Made by a program: the position numbers and the translations under genes
Shown: one piece after another, positions 1 to 8,437 of the stretch
Numbering within the stretch: position 1 is the first letter of the stretch
Layout of the letters: every line of letters starts with the position of its first letter
Notes under the pieces: model-generated
Databases searched by the model: none
The model's input: the letters and a program-made list of their open reading frames with translations, nothing else
Told to the model about the DNA's origin: nothing
From: Oscillospiraceae bacterium
GTDB taxonomy: Bacteria; Bacillota; Clostridia; Saccharofermentanales; Saccharofermentanaceae
Length of the DNA: 44,740 nucleotides
Reading direction: 5' to 3'
NCBI GenBank assembly: GCA_902802325.1
Contig: CADCLV010000012.1
Span: 1 to 44,740, forward strand

Positions 1-354
1 CCTGTTGTCCATTCTGATTATGAATGCTTCGCGGTCAAGTTCAGAGGCGACAATGGCGCTGACGACAGCAAATAAAGCAACGAAAATCACGCATTCCACC
101 ACCATGGCGGATGCACTTTTCCTTCCCTCCTTTATCAGAAGAACAGTGACTCCTACAAGAATCAATACACATACGATAACGGCTACCACCGCTTTCCAAT
201 AGGCCGGCGATGATTTCGTAGATTCTCCGATCGATTCAAGACTATCCACACAACTGTATACAAATAATCCTGTGATCAAGCCACCGGAAATGAGCCAGAA
301 CAGCAGAACACACCATTTTCCGAAAGATAATCCTGCCAGTTCCCAGTCTCTCAT
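1..354 (-). CDS. Membrane protein of unknown family, C-terminus beyond left edge
   Basis: An open frame begins with ATG at 354-352 and runs off the left edge after 118 codons without a stop. The protein begins MRDWELAGLSFGKWC and has three hydrophobic segments at about residues 15-36, 53-74 and 85-104, so it is an integral membrane protein. Its ATG overlaps the TGA stop of the upstream phosphotransferase gene (ATGA), so the two are probably translationally coupled and in one transcript. I do not recognise the family. The coupling suggests a link with the polyphosphate/nucleotide enzyme, but that is inference. Confidence 0.75.
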   Translation of the reverse strand, partial: MRDWELAGLSFGKWCVLLFWLISGGLITGLFVYSCVDSLESIGESTKSSPAYWKAVVAVIVCVLILVGVTVLLIKEGRKSASAMVVECVIFVALFAVVSAIVASELDREAFIIRMDNR

Positions 355-1823
355 TTCAGTTTTTTCTCCAGTTCATCCACAATGATCTGCAAAGCCTTGA
401 TGCGGGCATATTTCTTATCTACCGATTCCAGGATATGCCAGGGGGCAAACTTGGTGGAGGTCTTTTTGATCATCTCGTTAATGGCTTCTTCATACTGATC
501 CCATTTTTCCCGGTTACGCCAGTCTTCTTCGGTGATCTTCCACTGCTTTTCCGGAGTGTTCTGACGGTCGGTAAATCTTTCCAGCTGGGTATCTTTGTCG
601 ATCTGCACCCAGAACTTGATGATCACGGCACCCCAGTCATCCAGTTCTTTTTCAAATTCATTGATCTCGTTATAGGCGCGTTTCCAGTCATTTTCAGAAC
701 AGAATCCTTCGATCCTCTCCACCATGACGCGGCCATACCAGGTGCGGTCGAAAATCGCAACATGACCGTTTTTCGGAAGACGTGTCCAGAAACGCCACAG
801 ATAGTGACGGGCTTTCTCGTGGGGCTCAGGACTGGCAATAGGATGTACTTCATATCCACGCGGATCCAAAGCCTCGGTGACACGCTTGATGTTGCCGCCT
901 TTTCCTGCCGCATCCCAGCCTTCGTAAGCAATGATAAGCGGAACACGTTTTCTGTAGAGTCGGTTATGAAGTTCTTCCAATCTTCCCTGAAGTTTATCCA
1001 GTTTCTCCCGGTATTCTTCTTCGGTCAGTTCTTTTCCTTCCAAAGGAATATCCTGAAGCTTCGGCATCTTCTTTAACGGGAATACATTCTGGATCAAAGG
1101 CACAGCCAGGGAGTGATTCTGAAGAGCAATATCGATACCTTCATTCAATCTTTCCAGGACCTGAAGTTCAGACCATTTTTCCGACTTGGCATCAATGATG
1201 TACCAGGGTGCGGAAGATGTGTCGGTATCTTCCATGTACTGCTCATAGATCTTCTCGCACTCTTTATAGTGCTTATTCTGCCAGATATCGCTGTCGCTGA
1301 TGCGCCACTTGGTATCCACATCGTTCTTAAGTTTATCGATACGTTTCTTCTGCTCATCTTCGGAAATATGCATGAAGAATTTTAACAGAAGATATCCGTT
1401 ATCCAGGAGCTGTCTTTCAAAACGGCGGATGCTGGCAATACGCTGCTCGTAGAGAGCATCCGACATGCTTCCGTCGATCCTTCCCTTCACCACCTCGTTC
1501 ATCCAGCCGGTGTTGTAAAAGCAGAATTTACCTGCCTCCGGAAGCGCAGAGAAATACCGCCATAAAAATGGCATTCTCTTTTCCAGATCGGTGGGGGCAC
1601 CAAACGTTGCCGTCTTATAGAATCGGGGATCGATATTATTGATGACGCGGCCGATCAAAGTGCCTTTGCCGGCCGTGCCCCAGCCTTCTACAAGGACAGC
1701 TACCGGAAGTTTCTTCTCTTTGATCTTCTGCTGGATCGCAAACAGGATATCCTGCTGCTCTTTAAGACGCGCTTTCAGTTCTTCCTTTTCGGGTTTCTCG
1801 TTCAGGTAAGCACTCTTTAACAT
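351..1823 (-). CDS. pap: Polyphosphate:AMP phosphotransferase, two-domain PPK2 family
   Basis: The 490-residue protein holds two tandem PPK2 (P-loop kinase) domains, the arrangement known for enzymes that make ADP from AMP and polyphosphate. The N-terminal copy has the Walker A motif GWGTAGKG (K53) and the C-terminal copy GWDAAGKGG (K308). The Walker-B-like DR-[ST]-W motif is intact in the second copy (D359 in FDRTWYGR). In the first copy it is replaced by N104-T-G-W, so only the C-terminal domain looks catalytically complete. The start is supported by AAAGGAGG nine bases before the ATG. The gene lies 166 bases downstream of cardiolipin synthase on the same strand and overlaps the following membrane gene by ATGA. 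I saw no convincing promoter in the 166-base gap. The family call is firm; substrate preference is inferred from the two-domain architecture. Confidence 0.9.
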   Translation of the reverse strand: MLKSAYLNEKPEKEELKARLKEQQDILFAIQQKIKEKKLPVAVLVEGWGTAGKGTLIGRVINNIDPRFYKTATFGAPTDLEKRMPFLWRYFSALPEAGKFCFYNTGWMNEVVKGRIDGSMSDALYEQRIASIRRFERQLLDNGYLLLKFFMHISEDEQKKRIDKLKNDVDTKWRISDSDIWQNKHYKECEKIYEQYMEDTDTSSAPWYIIDAKSEKWSELQVLERLNEGIDIALQNHSLAVPLIQNVFPLKKMPKLQDIPLEGKELTEEEYREKLDKLQGRLEELHNRLYRKRVPLIIAYEGWDAAGKGGNIKRVTEALDPRGYEVHPIASPEPHEKARHYLWRFWTRLPKNGHVAIFDRTWYGRVMVERIEGFCSENDWKRAYNEINEFEKELDDWGAVIIKFWVQIDKDTQLERFTDRQNTPEKQWKITEEDWRNREKWDQYEEAINEMIKKTSTKFAPWHILESVDKKYARIKALQIIVDELEKKLK

Positions 1824-1989
1824 AGACGACCTCCTTTGCCGGAATGCGGCATTTCAGGTGGGCGGATATCGAAAAATGAGACATCGGATCAATTCCTCTG
1901 TCGATAGGTTCATTTTATCACGCATGAAAGCGCGTTTCCTTATTCTCGGGAAAACGTTAACTAAATCTTTAGATTTTAAAAAGTGGTGC

Positions 1990-3525
1990 TTACAGGATCG
2001 GAGAGATCAGGCGCAAAATCAGACGCAGAAGTCTCCAGCCGCGACGGGAGCTCAGTTCACCCGGCAGAAGTTCATCCGACACCTCAAAGGATTTTTGCAG
2101 ATCGTAGTATACATCGTGGACAGTATCCGTTCCTACCATCCACACCGCACTTTCAAAGTGCAGATAAAGGCTTCTGTAATCCCAGTTGACGGAACCGACG
2201 ATGGCGACTTTATCGTCCACGACCATGGTCTTGCTGTGCATAAAGCCCGGAGTGTATTCATAGATATGCACCCCTGCCTTGACCAGTTCACGGTAGTAGG
2301 AACGGGTCGCCTGATGGATCATCCACTTATCGTATTTACTCGGAGTTACGATGCGCACATCGATGCCGCTCTTGGCTGCCAGGCAAAGGGACGCGATCAC
2401 GTCTTCATCCAGGATCAGATACGGTGTGCTGAAATAAATCGATTTTTCCGCAGATGTGATCATGTTCATATAGACATTTTCACCGACTCGCTCCGAATCC
2501 AGCGGAATATCGTTATAGGGCTGGACAAAGCCTTCTGTCCGGATCTCGCATTTCTTATCCTTCCAGGGATAGAAGGCGGTGAATTCTTCTGCTTCCAGTT
2601 CATCACTGGACCACATTTGAAGGAAGAAACCGGTCAGGCTCCATGCACCTTCTCCTTCCAGCATGACGGCCGAGTCTTTCCAGTACCCGAATCTTTCTTT
2701 TTCATTGACGTATTCGTCAGCCAGATTCAGTCCTCCGCAGAAAGCCACTTTACCGTCGATGGCAGTGATTTTTCTGTGGTCACGGTTATTCTGGATAGTG
2801 GTAAAGAAGGGCCGGAAGGAGTTAAAGACCTTGCACTGGATCCCAAGAGAATGCAGGTACTGCGGGTAATCCGAAGGAAGACTCAAAAAGCATCCCATGT
2901 CATCGTACATGATACGCACGATCACACCTTCACTGGCCTTTTCTTTCAGGATCTCCAGAATGGAATTCCAGAACTTTCCATCATCGATGGTGAAGTACTC
3001 CATGAAGATATAGCGCTTCGCTCCGCGGAGTTTTTCAAGAAGGACCGGCCAGAATTCTTCGCCTGGCGAAAGATATTTCGTCTTCGTGTTTTTATAGATC
3101 GGAAAGTGCAGGTTTCGTTCCAGATATTCTACGTTTTTCACATAGCGTGGATACTTCTCCTGAAGTTCCTTTTTTGCCTCCGGATCAAACGGGAAATATT
3201 TCTCGGTATCTTTTACGATCTCTCCCAGGTTCTGGGCATACTGGTTGTTGTTCATCTGGAAGTCCAAAAACACATACAGCACACCGCCGAATACAGGGAA
3301 CATCAATATCAGGAAGACCCAGATCAGGCGGTATCCGCCCTTATCGTTTTTGCTGACCACGTAGAGGGCTACGACCACGGAGATGATACGAAATAAAATG
3401 GAAGCAACTTCGGAATAAAGAGTTCCTGCTACGACCAGAAAAATGAATGAAGCGATTTCAACGAGCAGGATCAGAATGATCACCGCGCGTCTCATCAATA
3501 ATGATTGAAACCACTGTTTCCGCAT
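1990..3525 (-). CDS. cls: Cardiolipin synthase (phospholipase D superfamily)
   Basis: The 511-residue protein has two N-terminal membrane segments (about residues 10-32 and 38-58) and a cytoplasmic domain with two HKD motifs, H250-x-K252-x4-D257 and H430-x-K432-x4-D437. These are the catalytic signatures of PLD-type transferases, which join two phosphatidylglycerols into cardiolipin and glycerol at the membrane. The length matches the usual bacterial Cls size of about 480-510. The start is preceded by GGAGGAGAAAC. A promoter-like pair lies upstream in the divergent gap with the GGDEF/EAL gene. Everything expected of the family is present and nothing looks truncated. Confidence 0.93.
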   Translation of the reverse strand: MRKQWFQSLLMRRAVIILILLVEIASFIFLVVAGTLYSEVASILFRIISVVVALYVVSKNDKGGYRLIWVFLILMFPVFGGVLYVFLDFQMNNNQYAQNLGEIVKDTEKYFPFDPEAKKELQEKYPRYVKNVEYLERNLHFPIYKNTKTKYLSPGEEFWPVLLEKLRGAKRYIFMEYFTIDDGKFWNSILEILKEKASEGVIVRIMYDDMGCFLSLPSDYPQYLHSLGIQCKVFNSFRPFFTTIQNNRDHRKITAIDGKVAFCGGLNLADEYVNEKERFGYWKDSAVMLEGEGAWSLTGFFLQMWSSDELEAEEFTAFYPWKDKKCEIRTEGFVQPYNDIPLDSERVGENVYMNMITSAEKSIYFSTPYLILDEDVIASLCLAAKSGIDVRIVTPSKYDKWMIHQATRSYYRELVKAGVHIYEYTPGFMHSKTMVVDDKVAIVGSVNWDYRSLYLHFESAVWMVGTDTVHDVYYDLQKSFEVSDELLPGELSSRRGWRLLRLILRLISPIL

Positions 3526-3555
3526 GTTTCTCCTCCAAAAATCCCCCGTACACTA

Positions 3556-3585
3556 TAATTATCAACAATCTGAAAATTAAGTCAA
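3556..3585 (-). promoter_or_regulatory. Probable promoter of cardiolipin synthase
   Basis: Read on the minus strand, TTGACT (3585-3580) and TAATTA (3561-3556) are separated by 18 bases in the AT-rich divergent gap upstream of cls. The -10 box is imperfect and other registers are possible. Confidence 0.45.
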
Positions 3586-3652
3586 ACCTTTCTAGGATTT
3601 TTTACACGACTGATATAAAATTGCAGTATAGAAAAACAGAGGAGCTGATCCT

Positions 3653-5362
3653 ATGAATACTAACCGGAAACCCCATTCATTTTCACCGCTTGCGCTGCTG
3701 CTTTTGATCAACTATATCGTTGCGGCAGCCATCGTTTATCTGGTTTATGTTTCCGGTGGTTCTCCGAATATCTATTCGAATCTGATCCTGATCCCGATCG
3801 TACTGACCTCGTTATATTCTCCGGTCTGGCACAGTGTTCTGTTTTCTGCACTGAGCGGTCTGGCCTTAGGTCCGCTTGTGGAATATCTGATCAACAAAGA
3901 TTTCGGCGGCTCGCTTTGGGTCGTGCGCCTGATCGTCTATATCGCCTTAAGTATTTTCATTTCCTGGATCTCCACCAACAACAGAAAAAAGGAACAGCAC
4001 TTCGAGTATATGGCAACTCACGATCCGCTGACCGGTCTTCCGAACTTCAACTGCATTCCGGATGCCTCCATTCCCGCAAACGGCGCTCTTTCTCTTCTGA
4101 TGCTTTCCTTTAACGAGGACAGCGATATTCAGGGCCTCTTCGGAAATGACTTTTATCAGGCTACCGTCAAGCGTATCTCAGATGAGCTTTTAGAGCTTTT
4201 GCGTCCGTATCCGAATGCCACTTTATATAAAGGTTCAGATCTGAACTTCGCAATCACGGTCCAGCATTTTTCCGCTGAAGAAAGTCTGGAAAATATTCTG
4301 GCGGCGATGCACAATCTCAGTGGCGTCCTCATCACCGTAAACAACATTCCCGTCTATATCTCTTTCCGTATCGGCTTTACTGTGATCCAGCCGGACAGCA
4401 GCATTTCCGACGGAATGCAAAATGCCAATGTGGCTCTCCGGTATTCTTTTTTGAAAGAGCAGGAGATCTCCCGCTACACCGAAGCCATGCGCGACTATTA
4501 CCGCGGCACCGTAAGCATCGCCAGTGAATTTTCATCGGCCATTACAAATGGAAACGTAAAGGCATCCTATCAGACGATCCATGATGCAAAAACCAGAAAG
4601 CCCGTCGGTGTAGAGATCCTGGCGAAATGGATCCGCGAAGACGGGACAAAGATGACTGCAGAGGAATTCGTTCCGATCCTGCAAAAGACTTCCTGCCTCC
4701 ACAAGCTGACGCTCTTTATGGCGGAAGAATCTATGCGGTATGCCGCCCTTCCGGTAAACAAAGATTACCGCTTCAGCATCAACTATTCCGCATCGGAACT
4801 CAATGAAAGAAGCGTTATGGAATTTGTCCGCACCGTAGAAAATTCCGGCATTGATCCGGATCGTGTCCTGGTGGAACTGACAGGTGATTTTCCAGACGAC
4901 ATGTATGTTTTACGGGAAAACATCAAGTTCCTGCACACCCACAAGATCCACATCGCCGTTGATTACTTAAGCCCCGTCTTTTCTACTGTGGCGATGCTCG
5001 GAGATATTCCGATTGACGTCATTAAGATGGGCCGCCAGCTGACTTCCCACGTGAACCAGAAGCGGGGGCTGTCCCTGATCTCGAGTATCGTATCTTTTGC
5101 CCATGCCAACGGGATCCGTACCGTTGCCGAAGGTATCGAGAACGAATCCTCTGCCCGTGCCTGCACCGAGGCCGGAGTGGATTATCTGCAGGGTTATTAT
5201 TTCAGCGTGCCGACCTTGATCCGGGAAGAAAGTGAAAAGACTCCTTCCGGCACGAAAAAAGAGGAATCTTCTGATTCCTCTTCCCAGGTTCGTCCTGTCC
5301 AGATCCGCGAAGTGACTACTTCTTCCGCAAGCGAAGAAGATGAGCATACCGATACGCCGTAA
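3653..5362 (+). CDS. Membrane protein with degenerate GGDEF and EAL domains
   Basis: The 569-residue protein has about four N-terminal membrane segments (residues 12-107), a GGDEF-type domain opening with ATHDPLTGLPN (121-131), and an EAL-type domain (about 290-525). Such domains make or cleave cyclic di-GMP, but here both active sites are altered. The GGDEF signature is GSDLN (194-198). In the EAL half the motif is EIL (321-323), the DDFG pair is D437-Y438 and KID is KMG (458-460), although N377, E408, E493 and the QGYYFS motif remain. A receptor or regulatory role is therefore more likely than catalysis. A Ser/Glu-rich tail follows. The start has AGAGGAG ten bases upstream. The last 47 bases overlap the convergent glycosyltransferase gene. 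Confidence 0.85.
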   Translation: MNTNRKPHSFSPLALLLLINYIVAAAIVYLVYVSGGSPNIYSNLILIPIVLTSLYSPVWHSVLFSALSGLALGPLVEYLINKDFGGSLWVVRLIVYIALSIFISWISTNNRKKEQHFEYMATHDPLTGLPNFNCIPDASIPANGALSLLMLSFNEDSDIQGLFGNDFYQATVKRISDELLELLRPYPNATLYKGSDLNFAITVQHFSAEESLENILAAMHNLSGVLITVNNIPVYISFRIGFTVIQPDSSISDGMQNANVALRYSFLKEQEISRYTEAMRDYYRGTVSIASEFSSAITNGNVKASYQTIHDAKTRKPVGVEILAKWIREDGTKMTAEEFVPILQKTSCLHKLTLFMAEESMRYAALPVNKDYRFSINYSASELNERSVMEFVRTVENSGIDPDRVLVELTGDFPDDMYVLRENIKFLHTHKIHIAVDYLSPVFSTVAMLGDIPIDVIKMGRQLTSHVNQKRGLSLISSIVSFAHANGIRTVAEGIENESSARACTEAGVDYLQGYYFSVPTLIREESEKTPSGTKKEESSDSSSQVRPVQIREVTTSSASEEDEHTDTP

Positions 5363-6722
5363 GATACGCTTTTCTGGCATTGCTGGCCACCGCATTCCGC
5401 ATTCCTTTAAAAGGTCCGACTTTGCCTTCTGCTTCCTCCTTCAGGAAGTGCTTATCTTCCTCCGGCGGAACTAATTTCGCATTTTTATATTTCTTCGAAA
5501 AATGCAGCTTTCCAACATTGGCACGGCGGATCGCTTTTTCTCTTACATAACGGGCGATCGCATTCTTATATGCCTCTTCCACACGGACAGCAAAAGTCTC
5601 GGCGGAATAGGAGGATACGGTCTTCTCCGCATTCTCGGAGTAGCGTGCGGCAGTTACCGGATCGTTGAGAAGTTCGGATACGATCGTGGAGATCTCATCT
5701 TCATTCCGGAAAAGACGGGCATTGGTGCCGTCTTCGAAAAGATCGTTCACGGCATCATCTTTTCTGGCGATGACCGGAAGACCGGCTGCCATGGCTTCGT
5801 AGTAAGTAAGTCCCTGGGTCTCGGAAGTGGATGCGGAAATAAATGCATCTCCCAGCTGGTAGTATTTTCCGATCTCGGCATATGGCGCCGCGCCGGCAAA
5901 AATGATCCTGTCGGATACATTCAACCGCTCCGCCTGTTCTTTCAGTTCCGGAAGAGCCGGGCCGTCGCCCACGATCAGAAGTTTCACCTCCGGGGAAACC
6001 TTCGCCACTTTCGGCATCTGATCGATGACCTTATCGATACTCTTTTCTTTAGCAACTCGTCCCAGGCTCAGAAGGATCTTATCTCCCTTCTTGATGCCCA
6101 GTTTCTCTCTAAGCGCATCGATCTCCTTCGGATCAAAATTCGACTTATTAAACGGTGACAGATCGATACCTGTCGGAATGACATAGATCGGCTTATAAAC
6201 TCCATATTCGCGAAGGCTGTTCTTTACCTTCTCCGTCGGGACGATAAGACCCGTCGGTACATTACAGAAAGTCTTACTGAACTTCTGGGCCACTTCCGGA
6301 GTAATGATTCCGGAGACCTTACCATTCAAAATGTAATGCGTATAATCTTCCAGCATGGTGTGGTACGTATGCACGATCGGCAGATGACAAGTCATGGAAG
6401 AAGAAAGTCCGATGATTCCCATGGAGAATTCTGTCTGGGTGTGGATGATATCGATCTTTAACCGCTTCAGGATCTGCACCAGACGGAAAGAATACGGCAT
6501 GGTCGTCCGGTACGGACGTACCAGCAGCATCGGAATGCTGGGGATACGGAACACCGGCGGATGCTTGCTGACCCGTCGGATCACAGGTGAATTATTTTCA
6601 GATGTGGCAAATATATAGACACGATGGCCTCTCTTGCGAAGCGCAATAGCCAGCGTATAGATCGAAGATGTGACTCCGTTAATATCCGGAAAGTATGTAT
6701 CGGTAATGATAGCGATATTCAT
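5316..6722 (-). CDS. GT4-family glycosyltransferase, probably glycolipid synthesis
   Basis: The 468-residue protein is a GT-B fold retaining glycosyltransferase. It opens with MNIAIITDTYFPDINGV, a typical GT4 start with a glycine-rich acceptor loop, and carries the nucleotide-sugar EX7E motif at E301/E309 followed by AMAAGLPVIA. It most resembles the diacylglycerol glucosyltransferases of Gram-positive bacteria, which make membrane glucolipids; the nearby cardiolipin synthase fits that, but the substrate is inferred. A basic C-terminal extension of about 80 residues (RRANVGKLHFSKKYKN and beyond) could bind the membrane surface. I chose the ATG at 6722 because GGGGGGAAG lies directly before it; a GTG/ATG seven codons upstream lacks such a site. 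The 3' end overlaps the end of the convergent GGDEF/EAL gene by 47 bases. Confidence 0.85.
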   Translation of the reverse strand: MNIAIITDTYFPDINGVTSSIYTLAIALRKRGHRVYIFATSENNSPVIRRVSKHPPVFRIPSIPMLLVRPYRTTMPYSFRLVQILKRLKIDIIHTQTEFSMGIIGLSSSMTCHLPIVHTYHTMLEDYTHYILNGKVSGIITPEVAQKFSKTFCNVPTGLIVPTEKVKNSLREYGVYKPIYVIPTGIDLSPFNKSNFDPKEIDALREKLGIKKGDKILLSLGRVAKEKSIDKVIDQMPKVAKVSPEVKLLIVGDGPALPELKEQAERLNVSDRIIFAGAAPYAEIGKYYQLGDAFISASTSETQGLTYYEAMAAGLPVIARKDDAVNDLFEDGTNARLFRNEDEISTIVSELLNDPVTAARYSENAEKTVSSYSAETFAVRVEEAYKNAIARYVREKAIRRANVGKLHFSKKYKNAKLVPPEEDKHFLKEEAEGKVGPFKGMRNAVASNARKAYLTAYRYAHLLRLRKK

Positions 6723-6748
6723 TTTCTTCCCCCCTGTTACCATAAATG

Positions 6749-6757
6749 ATTATAGCA
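6749..6757 (-). promoter_or_regulatory. Extended -10 promoter element for the GT4 gene
   Basis: On the minus strand the sequence is TGCTATAAT, a perfect -10 box with the TG extension, 27 bases upstream of the ATG at 6722. No good -35 box stands at the right distance, which is common for extended -10 promoters. Confidence 0.55.
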
Positions 6758-6840
6758 TAACGTGCTTTTTCATAGTGACAAAACTATCACCTGTTATCCC
6801 CTTTCAAATTTGCGCCCTTTCCGAAAAACAGGCTCTTAAA

Positions 6841-6870
6841 TTGCTATATGTCGATGAATTCTGTTATATT
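6841..6870 (+). promoter_or_regulatory. Probable promoter of the GH1 beta-glucosidase
   Basis: TTGCTA (6841-6846) and TATATT (6865-6870) are 18 bases apart. This would give a leader of about 80 bases before the ATG at 6959. I saw no clear operator or terminator hairpin in the leader. Confidence 0.45.
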
Positions 6871-6958
6871 TTTATTCTTTCTTTTGATATACTCAAATCA
6901 ACATCTGAGGAGATTCAAATATCGAAGACGATATTTTATGCGAACAAGGAGGATCACT

Positions 6959-8320
6959 ATGCCTTTACCGAAAGATTTTATCTGGGGTGTCGCCGGTGCT
7001 TCATATCAGGTAGAAGGTGCCTGGAATGAAGACGGAAAGGGCCCCTCGATCTGGGATACCTATACCCATTCCCGTCAGTCCCCGGTACGTCACCATGACA
7101 CCGGAGATATTGCCTGCGACCATTACCACCGTGTGAAAGAGGATGTGGCGCTTCTTTCCGAGATCGGTGTCAAAGCCTACCGTTTTTCTATCAGCTGGTC
7201 CCGTGTGATTCCGGATGGAATCGGGGAAGTGAACCCGAAAGGTCTTGCCTTTTATTCGGATCTGGTAGACGAACTTCTTGCCGCCGGCATCGAGCCCATG
7301 ATCACCTTATATCACTGGGATATGCCCCAGGGTATCTTTGACCGTGGCGGCTGGATGAATCCGGATATCGTTTCCTGGTTCGAGCGGTATACGAAGGTCA
7401 TCGTGGATGCGCTTTCCGACCGGGTCAAGTACTGGTTCACCATTAATGAACCCCAGATCTTCCTGGGTCTCGGGTACTATACCGGTGCCCATGCGCCGTT
7501 CCTGAAAATGTGCGATCGAGATCTTCTTGTCATGACAAAGCATGTTCTTCTTTCCCATGGTACAGCTGTAAAAGTGATCCGGGAAAATGCAAAGACTGCT
7601 CCGAAGATCGCCTATGCGCCTACAGGTCCTACGTTTATTCCGGATAACGATTCCGAGGAAGCGATCGAGAAAGCAAGAGCCAAGTCCTTTGCCTTCGACG
7701 GCGACGGCTATCTCTTCTCGAATTCCTGGTGGTCGGATCCGATCTTCCTGGGAAGATTCCCGGAAGGCGCCAAGGAATTCTTCGGTGACGATATGCCGGA
7801 ATTCACAAAGGAAGAATGGGACCTGATCTCTGCTCCGCTGGATTTTTACGGATGCAATATCTATACCGCTATGCGTGATATGAAAGAACTGGCCGCATCG
7901 GATGCCAAAGACGGTCTGGTCGGTGAGCCGATCACGGCGATCAACTGGGCGATCACCCCGGATGTGCTTTACTGGTCTGCCCGCTTCTTCTATGAGCGGT
8001 ATAAGGTTCCGGTCATGATCACGGAAAACGGCTGTGCCAATGTGGATTATGTCCACCTCGACGGCAAAGTCCATGACCCGCAGCGGATCGATTTTACCAC
8101 GCGTTACCTTCGTGCTTTCTTAAAGGCCGGAGAAGACGGAATCCCGCTGGCAGGATATATCTACTGGTCCTTCATGGATAACTTCGAGTGGGGTATCGGT
8201 TATGACGCCCGTTTCGGTCTGGTTCATGTAAACTACCAGACCCAGAAGCGCACGCTGAAAGATTCCGCATACTGGTACCGCGACGTGATCGCAAGTAACG
8301 GAGAATCCCTCTGGAAATAA
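6959..8320 (+). CDS. GH1 family beta-glucosidase
   Basis: The 453-residue protein is a complete (beta/alpha)8 glycoside hydrolase family 1 enzyme. It has the N-terminal signature FIWGVAGASYQVEGAW, the acid/base glutamate in TINEP (E164) and the nucleophile in ITENG (E356). It would hydrolyse beta-linked glucosides such as cellobiose in the cytoplasm; no signal peptide is present. The residues that normally recognise a 6-phosphate were not resolved, so 6-phospho-beta-glucosidase activity is not excluded, but no PTS genes are near. The ATG at 6959 follows AAGGAGGATCACT; the open frame extends 37 codons further upstream without a ribosome site and through the promoter region. It is monocistronic, ended by a strong hairpin. 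Confidence 0.93.
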   Translation: MPLPKDFIWGVAGASYQVEGAWNEDGKGPSIWDTYTHSRQSPVRHHDTGDIACDHYHRVKEDVALLSEIGVKAYRFSISWSRVIPDGIGEVNPKGLAFYSDLVDELLAAGIEPMITLYHWDMPQGIFDRGGWMNPDIVSWFERYTKVIVDALSDRVKYWFTINEPQIFLGLGYYTGAHAPFLKMCDRDLLVMTKHVLLSHGTAVKVIRENAKTAPKIAYAPTGPTFIPDNDSEEAIEKARAKSFAFDGDGYLFSNSWWSDPIFLGRFPEGAKEFFGDDMPEFTKEEWDLISAPLDFYGCNIYTAMRDMKELAASDAKDGLVGEPITAINWAITPDVLYWSARFFYERYKVPVMITENGCANVDYVHLDGKVHDPQRIDFTTRYLRAFLKAGEDGIPLAGYIYWSFMDNFEWGIGYDARFGLVHVNYQTQKRTLKDSAYWYRDVIASNGESLWK

Positions 8321-8360
8321 ATCTGAATTGAAAACGGAAACAGAATTTCCGGGAGAGAAA

Positions 8361-8399
8361 AAAGAGTGCGATGCAGTTTTTCCTGCCTCGCACTTTTTC
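8361..8399. terminator. Bidirectional intrinsic terminator between GH1 and the zinc-ribbon genes
   Basis: AGTGCGA (8365-8371) pairs with TCGCACT (8388-8394), with further CAG/CTG pairing inside. It is followed by TTTTT on the plus strand and by TCTTTTTT on the minus strand, so it can stop both convergent transcripts. Confidence 0.85.
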
Positions 8400-8437
8400 A
8401 TCTTATTCTTTCTTGTTTCTCTTCGATTTTGGGGGGA

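Noticed and set aside
435..1076. Open frame opposite the polyphosphate phosphotransferase
   Set aside because: It lies antisense within a gene with full motif support, has no ribosome site and no recognisable motif.
1963..1976. AAATCT-TT-AGATTT hairpin after cardiolipin synthase as a terminator
   Set aside because: The stem is short and wholly AT-rich and has no T-run on the minus strand.
1858..3396. A 512-codon open frame opposite cardiolipin synthase
   Set aside because: Long only because it mirrors cls; the composition is that of a reverse-frame shadow, rich in His, Arg and Phe, with no start signal.
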